A stretch of 64,000 nucleotides of DNA, taken from assembly GCF_023078835.1 (NCBI RefSeq), contig NZ_CP090898.1, positions 434,001-498,000 on the forward strand, read 5' to 3'. Shown here piece by piece: positions 1 to 7,068 of the stretch; within the stretch, counting starts at the first letter, position 1; each line of letters begins with the position of its first letter. The DNA comes from Synechococcus sp. NB0720_010. GTDB taxonomy: Bacteria; Cyanobacteriota; Cyanobacteriia; PCC-6307; Cyanobiaceae. The notes beneath the pieces were generated by a model. That model was given only the letters and a program-made list of their open reading frames with translations. It was not told the DNA's origin and ran no database searches. The translations under genes and the position numbers were made by a program.

Positions 1-1
1 G

Positions 2-64
2 ACCCTGGCCGCCGAGCGCCGTCGCCGCGAGCGTGCCGCAGCCGAGCACGAGGCCAATCACTAA
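2..64 (+). CDS. 3' end of an unidentified gene (partial)
   Basis: An open frame enters from the left edge and ends at a TAA at 62-64. The visible 20 residues are rich in Ala, Arg and Glu (ending AAAEHEANH), which looks like a charged helical C-terminus. The stop overlaps the stop codon of the gene on the opposite strand, a common convergent arrangement in this window. The protein cannot be identified from so short a piece. Confidence 0.5.
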   Translation, partial: TLAAERRRRERAAAEHEANH

Positions 65-1299
65 AGCTTGAGTTCGCCGCTCAGGGCCGTTTGCCCGTCA
101 ACTCCTCTGGGGTGTTCACCCGTGATCTCCAGCTGACCGGCGCGCCGGACCACCAGAGGCAGCAGTGAGGGAAGCAGCCCCTTGGCCTGCAACTGGCTAG
201 GCCTGAGTTGCAGGGACCAGCTTGCGGGTCGTTCAGCGACCTCAGCCGCAACGGCGGCAGGAGGTGGGCCAAGGAAAAGCAGCAGCTGCTGCTTCGAAAG
301 CCAGCGCCAGCCGCCTTGGGCCACGCCATCGCGACTCCAGAGCCGTTGACCAGCGTCACCAGGGCTCGGAGCCAGACCTTGATCCTTCAGGGCTTGCTCC
401 ACGGCCGCCAGCCGCGCCGTCCAGAAGGAACGACCGTCCCGCAGCCGCAGCTGCAGCTGAAGGCCCGCCAGGAACGGACCCCGTTCAACGGCCGAGAGAC
501 GCAGAACAAAGGGGCTTTGTGACAAGCGCTTGAGGGCATCGGCCTTGAGGCCGTAGCGCTCGGCGAGCGCCTGCTTCAAGGCGCCACTACTCAACAGCCC
601 GCGCAGCAGGAGCTCCAGCTTCGGGCCCTGCAGAGCCAGCAGCGTGGGAGGCGCCAGCGCGCGCGTCTGAGCTCTGGGAACCGGGCGGGGGCCCGCCGCC
701 AGGCTGCCGCGGGCTGCATCGGCCTCACCGCTCCAGAGCAGCCTGTTGCCCTCACTGCTGAGGGCCAGGCAGCCCTGCTGCAGGCTGCTGGCCAGGGGTG
801 CCAGGGGACCCAGGAGCGATGAGAGGCCAGCAGCACTCCAATAGACCGCATCACCCCGTTGCAGCTGCTGAGCGCAACGCCGCTCAAGGCCGCGCAGGGA
901 CGGTCGATCGAGGCGCAATTGCGCCTGAAGTTCGTTGCGCACCAGGGGGTTAGGGGCCACCAGGGTCAGCTGCTCAAAGCGGAGCGCGTTCTGAGGCAGG
1001 GGTGTCTTGGAGGGGACCTCAAGCACAAGGACCGCACCGGCTGAGCTGTGGGTTCCCCAGAATTGCCACCAGAGCTGAGGTCGAGCCGACCAAAGCGGGG
1101 CCGCCTGGGGACCAAGGCGCTGGGTCCACAGGGCCGGTGGCGGGTCGGCTGGACGGGAACGGTGGGTCTGAAACAGCGAGGCCTCCAGAAGGAGCCGATC
1201 GAGACCGCGGGCTGAGCCGCGAGGAAAGAGCCATAGAGCCAGGGCTGGTAGCAGCACCAGCAAGGCCGTCACTGCCAAGCTGTTGCGCAGGCCCTTCAT
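61..1299 (-). CDS. Secreted or membrane-anchored hypothetical protein, 412 aa
   Basis: The N-terminus has two basic residues followed by a hydrophobic stretch at about residues 8-26 (ending near LWLFPRG), so it is probably exported or anchored. The remainder is Leu-, Arg- and Gln-rich with no motif I recognise. It starts with an ATG that overlaps the cofH stop by one base (TGATG), so it is likely translated in the cofH operon. It could be a divergent member of the large cyanobacterial exported-protein families such as DUF3352, but that is a guess. Coding nature is supported by the length, the tight junctions at both ends and the signal-like start. Confidence 0.7.
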   Translation of the reverse strand: MKGLRNSLAVTALLVLLPALALWLFPRGSARGLDRLLLEASLFQTHRSRPADPPPALWTQRLGPQAAPLWSARPQLWWQFWGTHSSAGAVLVLEVPSKTPLPQNALRFEQLTLVAPNPLVRNELQAQLRLDRPSLRGLERRCAQQLQRGDAVYWSAAGLSSLLGPLAPLASSLQQGCLALSSEGNRLLWSGEADAARGSLAAGPRPVPRAQTRALAPPTLLALQGPKLELLLRGLLSSGALKQALAERYGLKADALKRLSQSPFVLRLSAVERGPFLAGLQLQLRLRDGRSFWTARLAAVEQALKDQGLAPSPGDAGQRLWSRDGVAQGGWRWLSKQQLLLFLGPPPAAVAAEVAERPASWSLQLRPSQLQAKGLLPSLLPLVVRRAGQLEITGEHPRGVDGQTALSGELKL

Positions 1300-2588
1300 C
1301 AGCTGACCGCTCCATAGAGAGTCGTGCGCTCCCGCACGGGCCGGCCCAATGTCAGCGCCGACGAGCGAAGAGCCTGAACCGATTGGCAGGTGCCCCCCTG
1401 GGCGCCCGCCATGCTTGTGATGCTCTCCTCCATCAGCGTGCCACCGAGGTCATTGCAGCCCCAGCGCAGGGCCTCCGTGGCACCAGCGAGGGTGAGCTTC
1501 ACCCAGCTGGGCTGATGGTTTCGGAACCATGGCCCGAGCAGCAGGCGCGCCTTTGCGGTGAGAAGCAACATCTCCAGGCGATCGGGTTGATCTCGTCCCA
1601 CGCGATGACGCAAGGCTGCCGGAGCTTGAGCTCCAATGAACGGAAGCAGAACGAACTCAGAAAAGCCAGCCTGTCCGGCCCGAAGCGCCTCCTGCTGCAG
1701 GGCCACCAGGGTCAAGAGATGAAGGGCACGATCGCGGGCATTTTCAATGTGACCGGCCATCAGCGTGGCCGTGCTGGCGAGGCCAAGGCGATGGCACTGA
1801 AGGATCACCGCGCACCACTGCCGAGCGCTGATCTTCTCTGGACAAAGCTGGGCGCGAACCCCATCGCTCAAGACCTCAGCAGCGGTACCGGGGATCGAAG
1901 CCAGGCCGGCTGATCGCAGTTGCTCGAGCACAGCCTGCAAAGCGCTCCCGTCCTGCTCAGCAATGAACAGCAGCTCCTGTGGGGAGAAGGCATGCAGGTG
2001 CAGTCCAGGGGCCGCATCCCGCAGAGCCTCCAGTAAATCGACGTAGTAGCGGAGTGCCGAACCGTTGGTGCGGGCCGCTGGATTCAATCCCCCCTGGATG
2101 CAGAGCTCTGTCGCTCCAAGGGCTGCGGCCTCAGCGGCCTTGCTGCGAAGCAGCTCCAGGTCATGCCAGTAGGCGCCTGGAGCGCCGGCATCACGGCGAA
2201 AGGCGCAAAAGCTGCAGTGTTGAACGCAGTGGTTGGTGAAGTTGAGATTCCGGTTCACCACGTAGGTGACCGTCTCTCCAACCAGCTCTTGCCGCAGGGC
2301 ATCGGCCTGCTGCTGAAGGCTGACGGAGTCGCCACAGCTCAGTAGTGCCTCGGCAGCAGCAATCGAAGCAGGGCTGGCAGGGTTTTGCGCCAGTGCGTCC
2401 TGGAGCTGCTGCTGCGACTGCAGAGTCCAGGGTTCTGGATGAAGAGAAGCGGAACGATCTGGAGCTGTCACCAACAGCTCGACGGAACGGTCCCAGGCCC
2501 AAGGTTCAAAAACCCCCGGCTCGAGCGTCACTTGCGGGCGCGAGCTGAGGGCTGAACCGGTTGCTGGCGGCGACGCCTGTCGCGCCAC
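1299..2588 (-). CDS. cofH: CofH, FO synthase subunit 2 (radical SAM)
   Basis: CofH joins a tyrosine-derived fragment to 5-amino-6-ribitylamino-uracil; with CofG it makes FO (8-hydroxy-5-deazaflavin), the F420 chromophore and, in cyanobacteria, the antenna of some photolyases. The radical-SAM cluster motif CxxxCxxC is present at Cys121, Cys125 and Cys128, followed by a typical CofH segment containing ELCIQGGLNP and HAFSP. The 429 aa are a little longer than usual because of an N-terminal extension. The frame opens at a GTG and overlaps the upstream 52-aa gene by 61 bp, so a start further inside is possible. No cofG is in the window. Confidence 0.9.
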   Translation of the reverse strand: MARQASPPATGSALSSRPQVTLEPGVFEPWAWDRSVELLVTAPDRSASLHPEPWTLQSQQQLQDALAQNPASPASIAAAEALLSCGDSVSLQQQADALRQELVGETVTYVVNRNLNFTNHCVQHCSFCAFRRDAGAPGAYWHDLELLRSKAAEAAALGATELCIQGGLNPAARTNGSALRYYVDLLEALRDAAPGLHLHAFSPQELLFIAEQDGSALQAVLEQLRSAGLASIPGTAAEVLSDGVRAQLCPEKISARQWCAVILQCHRLGLASTATLMAGHIENARDRALHLLTLVALQQEALRAGQAGFSEFVLLPFIGAQAPAALRHRVGRDQPDRLEMLLLTAKARLLLGPWFRNHQPSWVKLTLAGATEALRWGCNDLGGTLMEESITSMAGAQGGTCQSVQALRSSALTLGRPVRERTTLYGAVS

Positions 2589-2686
2589 TCAATGGTGGAG
2601 AGATAGAGAACTCCACCGCTGACAAACACCAACAGTGCCGCGGTGGTCACCGCGAGAACACTGTTGATGTTGAGCGACTCAATCAC
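2528..2686 (-). CDS. Small single-helix membrane protein, 52 aa
   Basis: The GTG-started frame encodes a short polar N-terminus (IESLNINS), one hydrophobic helix at about residues 10-30 and a very basic tail (EWRDRRRRQQ followed by PVQPSARARK). This topology resembles small thylakoid or photosynthetic complex subunits, but I do not recognise it as a named Psb, Psa, Pet or Ndh subunit. It lies between petN and cofH on the same strand, overlapping cofH by 61 bp. The placement next to petN suggests co-transcription. The call rests on protein-like composition and position. Confidence 0.55.
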   Translation of the reverse strand: MIESLNINSVLAVTTAALLVFVSGGVLYLSTIEWRDRRRRQQPVQPSARARK

Positions 2687-2710
2687 GGATGAGTAACCCG
2701 GCGCTCAGGC

Positions 2711-2812
2711 TCAGAAATTCAGGGTGCCGTCGCCGTTGCGACCCCAGACGACCATGGCGATCGAGAAGGTGAAGACGGCGGCAAGAGCGGCCCAACCCAC
2801 AGTGATCAGCAT
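2711..2812 (-). CDS. petN: Cytochrome b6f complex subunit PetN (subunit 8), 33 aa
   Basis: The ATG-TGA frame encodes a 33-residue single transmembrane helix that begins [10 protein letters not shown] and ends in the PetN signature [13 protein letters not shown]. PetN is an essential small subunit of the cytochrome b6f complex in the thylakoid membrane, which carries electrons between plastoquinone and plastocyanin or cytochrome c6. It is divergent from clpS, 77 bp away. The length fits PetN proteins (about 29-33 aa). Confidence 0.95.
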   Translation of the reverse strand: MLITVGWAALAAVFTFSIAMVVWGRNGDGTLNF

Positions 2813-2889
2813 GGTGCGCAGAAAGCGTTTGGACGAGTGTAACCAGGGCTGTGACCCAAACTGAGATCAGATCTGCTGGCTGTTTCGAG

Positions 2890-3201
2890 ATGCAACCCAT
2901 CCGCTCCATCAGTTCCTCCCCAGGCGGACAGGCCGTCATGGAGCGGCAGCGGGTCAGGGCTCCTTATCCCACGGGTCGGGTGATCGTTCTCGACGATGAC
3001 CACAACACGTTCCAACACGTGGTTGAGGTGCTGGTGAAACACATCCCAGCCATGGTCAGCGATCGCGCCTGGGAGCTGGCCCATCAGATTGACTCGCAGG
3101 GCTCAGCGGTGGTTTGGAGCGGTCCGCTCGAGCAGGCTGAGCTCTACCACCAACTCTTGGCCGGAGAGGGCCTAACCATGGCACCCGTGGAGCGGGGCTA
3201 A
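2890..3201 (+). CDS. clpS: ClpS, ATP-dependent Clp protease adaptor
   Basis: ClpS delivers N-degron substrates to the ClpA/C unfoldase and so tunes ClpAP/ClpCP proteolysis in the cytoplasm. The ClpS core is clear: a strand reading VIVLDDDHNTF, then HVVEVLVKHI and the helix ending AWELAHQIDSQG. I place the start at the ATG giving MQPIRSISSS (103 aa); the frame is open 13 codons further upstream, but that part is unlike the family. ClpS beside petN is, from memory, a recurring marine-Synechococcus arrangement. Confidence 0.92.
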   Translation: MQPIRSISSSPGGQAVMERQRVRAPYPTGRVIVLDDDHNTFQHVVEVLVKHIPAMVSDRAWELAHQIDSQGSAVVWSGPLEQAELYHQLLAGEGLTMAPVERG

Positions 3202-3210
3202 GGATCTCGG

Positions 3211-3495
3211 TTAAGCGAAGCGCCGTTGCAGCAGCTCGAACATCGGCAGCGTGCGCAGACGCTCCTGTTCGGCATCCAAAACGAAGCTGAGGATGCGACC
3301 TGAGCAGACCGCCACACCCTTGACGCTCTGGTCGCCACTGCGCTCAAGGCTGACCAACTGGGCGGCACCACCAAGCTCGTCACTGAGCCGTTGCCGCAGC
3401 TGCTCGCGCAGCTCTGGAGCGTGCTGGCCTGCCATCCGGCAAAAGGAGGGGACAGCATCTCTAGCAGCGGTCAGGCAATCCCGCCACCAGGGCAC
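3211..3495 (-). CDS. Hypothetical protein, 94 aa
   Basis: The GTG-started frame gives a soluble protein with a helical Arg/Gln-rich first half (PELREQLRQRLSDEL) and a beta-like second half (VKGVAVCSGRILSFVLD). No catalytic motif is visible. It is convergent with clpS and starts about 20 bp from the divergent DUF2103 gene. It looks like a conserved cyanobacterial small protein, but I cannot name a family. A later start at the Met giving MAGQHAPE is possible. Confidence 0.6.
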   Translation of the reverse strand: MPWWRDCLTAARDAVPSFCRMAGQHAPELREQLRQRLSDELGGAAQLVSLERSGDQSVKGVAVCSGRILSFVLDAEQERLRTLPMFELLQRRFA

Positions 3496-3515
3496 TCGTT
3501 TCTAAGGTGCCCGCC

Positions 3516-3794
3516 ATGGGACGGCTGGTCATCACCCACAGCACCTACCTCGAGGGCCTGATTCCCTGCCTGAAACGGCTGGTCCGGGAGCCCGAGATCG
3601 ACACGATCACCCCCGCGGTCATTTCAAGGGTCAAGGGCCGGGCGCCAGAACTGCGCCTGAAGGTCTCCATTCCCATTCGCGGTGGCTGGAAGGTAGTTGC
3701 ACGGCGCGGAAGCAGCGCCCAGGAAGTGTTTGTGGTGACGGGGCTGAGCGCCATGGAACTGGAGCAGCGAATCCAGAGCGCGCTGGCGCGCTGA
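3516..3794 (+). CDS. DUF2103 family protein, 92 aa
   Basis: The sequence opens MGRLVITHSTYLEGLIPCL and contains ITPAVISRVKGRAPEL, IRGGWKVVARRGSSAQEVF and a C-terminal helix. This is the pattern of DUF2103, annotated in databases as a predicted metal-binding protein of unknown role. An ATG three codons upstream also exists; the family usually starts at MGR. It is convergent with the DUF1651 gene, the two stops being a base or two apart. Confidence 0.75.
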   Translation: MGRLVITHSTYLEGLIPCLKRLVREPEIDTITPAVISRVKGRAPELRLKVSIPIRGGWKVVARRGSSAQEVFVVTGLSAMELEQRIQSALAR

Positions 3795-3795
3795 T

Positions 3796-4044
3796 CTAGA
3801 CCTCGACGTCCTGACCCCACTGGGGCGCCACCGGGGTCCAGCCACGGCTCAGAAGAGCCCGCCAAAGCTCAACTGCCTGGTCTCGATGGAGGTGGTCACG
3901 GGACTGGAGCAGAGGAGGTTGTGCTGGAAAAGGTCGCCCTGAATCGACGAAGACCATCGGGTCTTGCGCCCAACTTTTTTCGTCGCGATGGAAGCGCTTG
4001 GTCGCGAGCGTGGCGGGATCCTGGAGCCAACCGTGTCCTGACAT
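3796..4044 (-). CDS. DUF1651 family protein behind a LexA-type promoter, 82 aa
   Basis: The core reads KRFHRDEKSWAQDPMVFVD, then RPFPAQPPLLQSRDHLHRD and the tail ELWRALLSRGWTPVAPQW. This is the layout of DUF1651, a small family of unknown function that I know mainly from marine picocyanobacteria. I place the start at the ATG giving MSGHGWLQD; the open frame extends 36 codons upstream but that portion is unlike the family. The upstream promoter-like sequence overlaps a perfect LexA-type palindrome, so the gene may be DNA-damage inducible. Confidence 0.7.
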   Translation of the reverse strand: MSGHGWLQDPATLATKRFHRDEKSWAQDPMVFVDSGRPFPAQPPLLQSRDHLHRDQAVELWRALLSRGWTPVAPQWGQDVEV

Positions 4045-4145
4045 GGGGGTGAGGCGGCAGAAGCAGCGGACGCAGCGGGCCAGACCCAATCCGAGGCGCG
4101 AAAGGTGGCGTACGGGGAAGCAACAGGAGCCATCAGCCCGATGCG

Positions 4146-4183
4146 AGTACACCTGTACTAGCCGGCTTCAGTTGTGCTGTCAA
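4146..4183 (-). promoter_or_regulatory. Putative promoter with overlapping LexA (SOS) box
   Basis: Reading the minus strand, TTGACA (4183-4178) is followed by a 17-base spacer and TAGTAC (4160-4155) as a possible -10. The perfect palindrome AGTACACCTGTACT at 4146-4159 covers the -10 and the expected start site. It matches the cyanobacterial LexA consensus RGTACNNNDGTWCB at every position. A scan by eye found no second full match in the window. The downstream gene is the DUF1651 gene, whose ATG is about 100 bases away. Confidence 0.6.
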
Positions 4184-4189
4184 CAGGCC

Positions 4190-4360
4190 CTAGTCGCAAC
4201 GCTCAGCAAGAACCCTCATCACCTGCCGGCGCACGCGCTGCATCTGGGTGCGTTGGATTTCGTAGCGGGTCGAGCGGGTGAATCCGTAGAAGAGAACAAC
4301 CCAGGTCGCGCTCAGCCCAAGGGCAATGAGGGCGACGGAAAGAGCATTGATCTCGCCCAC
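4190..4360 (-). CDS. Small single-helix membrane protein, 56 aa
   Basis: The frame starts at a GTG and reads INALSVALIALGLSATW, then VVLFYGFT and a basic tail rich in Arg and Gln. There is one membrane helix at about residues 6-27 followed by a positive cytoplasmic tail. An in-frame TAA lies eight codons before the start, so this GTG is the only usable one. It sits directly downstream of the exported 71-aa gene on the same strand. No family is recognised. Confidence 0.5.
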   Translation of the reverse strand: MGEINALSVALIALGLSATWVVLFYGFTRSTRYEIQRTQMQRVRRQVMRVLAERCD

Positions 4361-4381
4361 ACCGCACGCTTCGAGGTGGTC

Positions 4382-4597
4382 TTAACGGTACGAGCGGCTG
4401 CAGAGGCCCAAGCGCCAATCGCTGATGCAGCGCCTGGCCTGCTCACGTTTGCGTTGCTGGCGGGCCAGCTCACGGCGCTGCCAATCACTGAGCTGCTCTT
4501 GGCTCCCTGCGGACGGCGTAGAACTGCTTTGCGCGAACGCTGGGGCCAGAAACAAGCCAAGACTGAAGCCAACAGCAACCAGCAACCTGGACATCAC
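4382..4597 (-). CDS. Small exported protein, 71 aa
   Basis: A clean signal peptide is visible: a short N-terminus, a hydrophobic core (LLVAVGFSLGLFLA) and a PAFAQ cleavage site near residue 22. The mature part is about 49 residues, Gln/Arg-rich and helical (DWQRRELARQQRKREQARR), with two cysteines at about 57 and 66 that could form a disulfide. No family is recognised. It is followed on the same strand by the 56-aa membrane protein. Confidence 0.6.
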   Translation of the reverse strand: MMSRLLVAVGFSLGLFLAPAFAQSSSTPSAGSQEQLSDWQRRELARQQRKREQARRCISDWRLGLCSRSYR

Positions 4598-4723
4598 GTG
4601 GTCACGCCAACATCGGATGCACTCAAGTCTGGAAACAGCAAACGCCGGCGTCAGTGAGCAGAAACGCTGCTCTTGTCGAATCGGAAAGAGCTGGCAGGCT
4701 TCGGCTGTCGCTGGGAGGCATCA

Positions 4724-4879
4724 ATGGCCCCAGATCAACACAACGACAGCAACAAATCGACTGATCAAGCTCCGATCAGCGAATTGAAGAAACCGACCAA
4801 CCGCAAGCGAAGTGCCAAGGGTGCCCGCTGCACGCATGCTCCGGGCTGGTGCAGAACAACTCACCCACTCGCCAGCTAG
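4724..4879 (+). CDS. Small basic hypothetical protein, 51 aa
   Basis: A strong ribosome-binding site (GGGAGG, six bases before the ATG) supports this short frame. The product is hydrophilic, starting MAPDQHNDSN, with a Lys/Arg-rich middle (KKPTNRKRSAKG) and a C-terminal CTHAPGWC motif that might bind metal. No family is recognised. It is divergent from the exported 71-aa gene and convergent with the 90-aa gene that follows. Confidence 0.4.
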   Translation: MAPDQHNDSNKSTDQAPISELKKPTNRKRSAKGARCTHAPGWCRTTHPLAS

Positions 4880-4889
4880 CGGTAGAGCG

Positions 4890-5162
4890 TTAAAAACCAA
4901 TGAGCCGGTAGCCCAGCTCCGAGTGAATCACCTGCGGTGACCATCCATGCAGGATCAAATGCTGACTAAAGCGACGGGCTTCAAGCAGACTCTGGAGTTC
5001 CCGTTGTTCAACCACGCGCATGGGCTCACCGTGAGCCAGCAGTTCGTGGCAGGCGGAATAGGCACCGAGGTCATTGGCGTCATAAAAAACCCAGATGCCG
5101 CGGTAATCCGCTTTGGGATCAGAAAAGCGAAGCAAACATGGATTGCCAAATGAGGTGGGCAC
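4890..5162 (-). CDS. Hypothetical protein, 90 aa
   Basis: The GTG-started frame has an aromatic, protein-like N-terminal half (YRGIWVFYDANDLG) and a helical middle (RVVEQRELQSLLEARRF). The later segment SQHLILHGWSPQVI distantly recalls the LW-x-LLxxGWxxV tail of DUF1651 proteins, but the resemblance is weak. Neither a signal peptide nor a catalytic motif is visible. It is convergent with the 51-aa gene. Confidence 0.5.
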   Translation of the reverse strand: MPTSFGNPCLLRFSDPKADYRGIWVFYDANDLGAYSACHELLAHGEPMRVVEQRELQSLLEARRFSQHLILHGWSPQVIHSELGYRLIGF

Positions 5163-5495
5163 GATGGTTTCTGTTCAACCCAGTTTTGAAACTGCAGGTG
5201 CGAGGCAACCTCAATCAGTGACCAATCGCACAAAGACACCGTTCTTATTGATAACTGCGTAGCGATCGACACACCAGCTCGAGCTATCCCGCGGGACAAC
5301 ACAACGAGAGCATCAGTCCTGCGTGAAGCCCCTGGGTTTGCTGGCGATGATCAGCCTGCGAGTGGCGATGAATGACGGTGTCTTCATCGAACAAAGACGA
5401 ATGCCCACCCGACAGCCCTCCAAGGAACTACGAGCAGCGATTGTTCGGCCCTGGAAGCGAGGGAGCAGACCTGATCCGCAGATCCGTGCGACGCC
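5163..5495. other. 333-base stretch without a convincing gene
   Basis: This gap lies upstream of the 90-aa gene and downstream of the HhH gene, both on the minus strand. A plus-strand frame at 5323-5523 could encode 66 residues (starting MKPLGLLAMISL), but it runs into the HhH gene and has no clear ribosome-binding site, so I do not call it. No strong hairpin or repeat was seen. Confidence 0.4.
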
Positions 5496-6179
5496 TCAGG
5501 CCACCTCCTGGGAGCGAATTTGAGCGATGAGCTTTGGACCGATCCCACGAATCGACTGCAGCTCGGCGTCATCAGCCGCCTGAACCATGGCCGGAGTCCT
5601 CAGGCCGGCATTCCAGAGCAGTTGTGCCTTTTGAAGGCCGATCCCGCGCAGGGTAGTGAGTTCCGCAATGAAGACTTCATCGGGAAAGCTCTCACCCTTG
5701 AGGCTGGAGGCCACCGATCGAAACGCCTCCTGATCGACCAGGGCATAGATCTGCATCAACTTCTGATCGACATGGAGCACCTTGCTCTCAAAAATCTCGC
5801 GAAATCGAATGAGCAGCCTGAGCTTTTGCTCACGCTCAACACCCGAGTCCGCCATCCATGAGTCAATCTGAACTTGGCTGAGTTCAGCCAAGGCCACAAA
5901 ACCGTCAGGGCGATAAGGAATCCACTCGCCACATCCTTTTCCAGTGCGCTGAATCGGCTGAAGATCAGGAGGATTTTGCGTACGCTGCTGGCCATCCCGC
6001 TTCAGATAAGCCAACGGGGTGTGAAAGCTCAGCCTGGCGTGATAGCGCCAGAAGGCGATGGTTTGAAGTTCAGAAGCTGGGCTGACCTCAGCCGGCGGCG
6101 GCTGGGCAGCAGGCTCCGCAGCGGTGGCCGCTGAAGGCCGAGAGGAGGAAAAAAAGGAGCGAAGCCGCTGCCAGATCAT
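5496..6179 (-). CDS. Helix-hairpin-helix domain protein, 227 aa
   Basis: The C-terminal 60 residues hold two HhH-like repeats (TTLRGIGLQKAQLLWNAG and QSIRGIGPKLIAQI), a module that usually contacts DNA backbone non-specifically. The N-terminal half has a Pro/Ala-rich linker after a short basic start and an uncharacterised middle containing IPYRPDGFVALAELS. The protein resembles cyanobacterial HhH/DUF4332-like proteins, but I cannot assign a reaction. It is most likely a cytoplasmic nucleic-acid binding protein. Confidence 0.7.
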   Translation of the reverse strand: MIWQRLRSFFSSSRPSAATAAEPAAQPPPAEVSPASELQTIAFWRYHARLSFHTPLAYLKRDGQQRTQNPPDLQPIQRTGKGCGEWIPYRPDGFVALAELSQVQIDSWMADSGVEREQKLRLLIRFREIFESKVLHVDQKLMQIYALVDQEAFRSVASSLKGESFPDEVFIAELTTLRGIGLQKAQLLWNAGLRTPAMVQAADDAELQSIRGIGPKLIAQIRSQEVA

Positions 6180-6394
6180 CTGCGGAAGCTAGAGACACTT
6201 CCCCCTCACGGCTGTATCGACGTGAGCAACTGAAGAAAAAGCCAGGGGTGGTCGCTGCCCTCCTGAAGCCTTGACGGACTGGTCGTGCCTATTGTCGGTT
6301 GGTGAGGGGGAGACCCTGTCTTGCGTGGTTGCTTGATGGGGTGGGTGGGGTCACGCTCACTGCCTCTCTCACACCTCATTTGAGCGCAAGGGCA

Positions 6395-6790
6395 TCAGCC
6401 GCCATCGACCTGGCAACCCACCAAGGCGCCTGCTGCTGCACCCACTGGAACGCCGATCCATCGTCCGTTGCCGCGGGAGAGAGCAGCTCCAGCACCCGCG
6501 CCAAGAAGGCCACCGATGACGGAGCCTTCGATGCAGCTGTTGTCGTCGACCTTCTCTGAGGCCGTCGGCTTTGGAGGCGTCGTGCAGGGGATCTCGACCT
6601 TTTCGCTCCACTTCTTGACGTAGCCCGGTTTCTCCTTCGTTCCGGGGACGTACTCCTCTCGGTATTCGTCCTTGAAGCACGTGCTGGTCTTGGAGTAACC
6701 AGGCTGGGAATCCTGCTGAGCCCAGGCGGGGCTCACCTGGACCGTGCTGAACGCAAGCGTGAGCCCGGCCAGAACAGACAGGGACTTCAT
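6395..6790 (-). CDS. Exported glycine-zipper protein, 131 aa
   Basis: The start at MKSLSVLAGL gives a good signal peptide ending SPAWAQ. The mature protein has Cys residues and a charged domain (EEYVPGTKEKPGYVKKW), then a C-terminal glycine-zipper 2TM-type segment (GSVIGGLLGAGAGAALS and PVGAAAGALVG). Such segments insert into membranes and occur in outer-membrane-associated proteins of unknown role. An ATG six codons upstream also exists. About 280 bp of apparently non-coding DNA precede it. Confidence 0.7.
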   Translation of the reverse strand: MKSLSVLAGLTLAFSTVQVSPAWAQQDSQPGYSKTSTCFKDEYREEYVPGTKEKPGYVKKWSEKVEIPCTTPPKPTASEKVDDNSCIEGSVIGGLLGAGAGAALSRGNGRWIGVPVGAAAGALVGCQVDGG

Positions 6791-7068
6791 GGGGTCCGCA
6801 GACAGCAAGGGAGCCCATGATCACGTGAGATCTGGATCTGACCAGAGGCGACGTCAACTGCGCTGCAATGGGGTGAACCGCTGTGCCGTTCTGCCCCAGA
6901 TTCCGACCTGGATAAACCAGAAGGGGAGTCAAAGCGCAGATTCGTTTCCGGCTACGAGGCCGGTCTACGGCACTGTCGCGACAGACGCCCCAAGTCGAAA
7001 AGGGAGTCAGATCAGAAAACTGTAAAAGGCAGTGACCAACACAGCAGTCCTCTGAAATCCTAGGCCCA

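Noticed and set aside
1002-1913. Long plus-strand frame of 303 codons
   Set aside because: It runs antisense across the unknown exported gene and cofH, is Arg/Gly/Pro-rich without motifs, and is a high-GC shadow.
3059-3066. HIP1 palindromes (GCGATCGC), also near 7669, 35609, 46365 and 47176
   Set aside because: Only a handful were noticed in 64 kb, mostly inside genes; that is not a clear enrichment at this GC content.
5323-5523. 66-codon plus-strand frame
   Set aside because: No ribosome-binding site, no recognisable composition, and overlap with the HhH gene; too weak to call.
6744-7025. 93-codon plus-strand frame
   Set aside because: It begins inside the glycine-zipper gene on the other strand and has no protein-like pattern.
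6791-7068. Possible tRNA or small RNA in the gap between the glycine-zipper gene and purK
   Set aside because: No T-arm (GTTCGA-like) sequence, acceptor pairing or terminator was visible.
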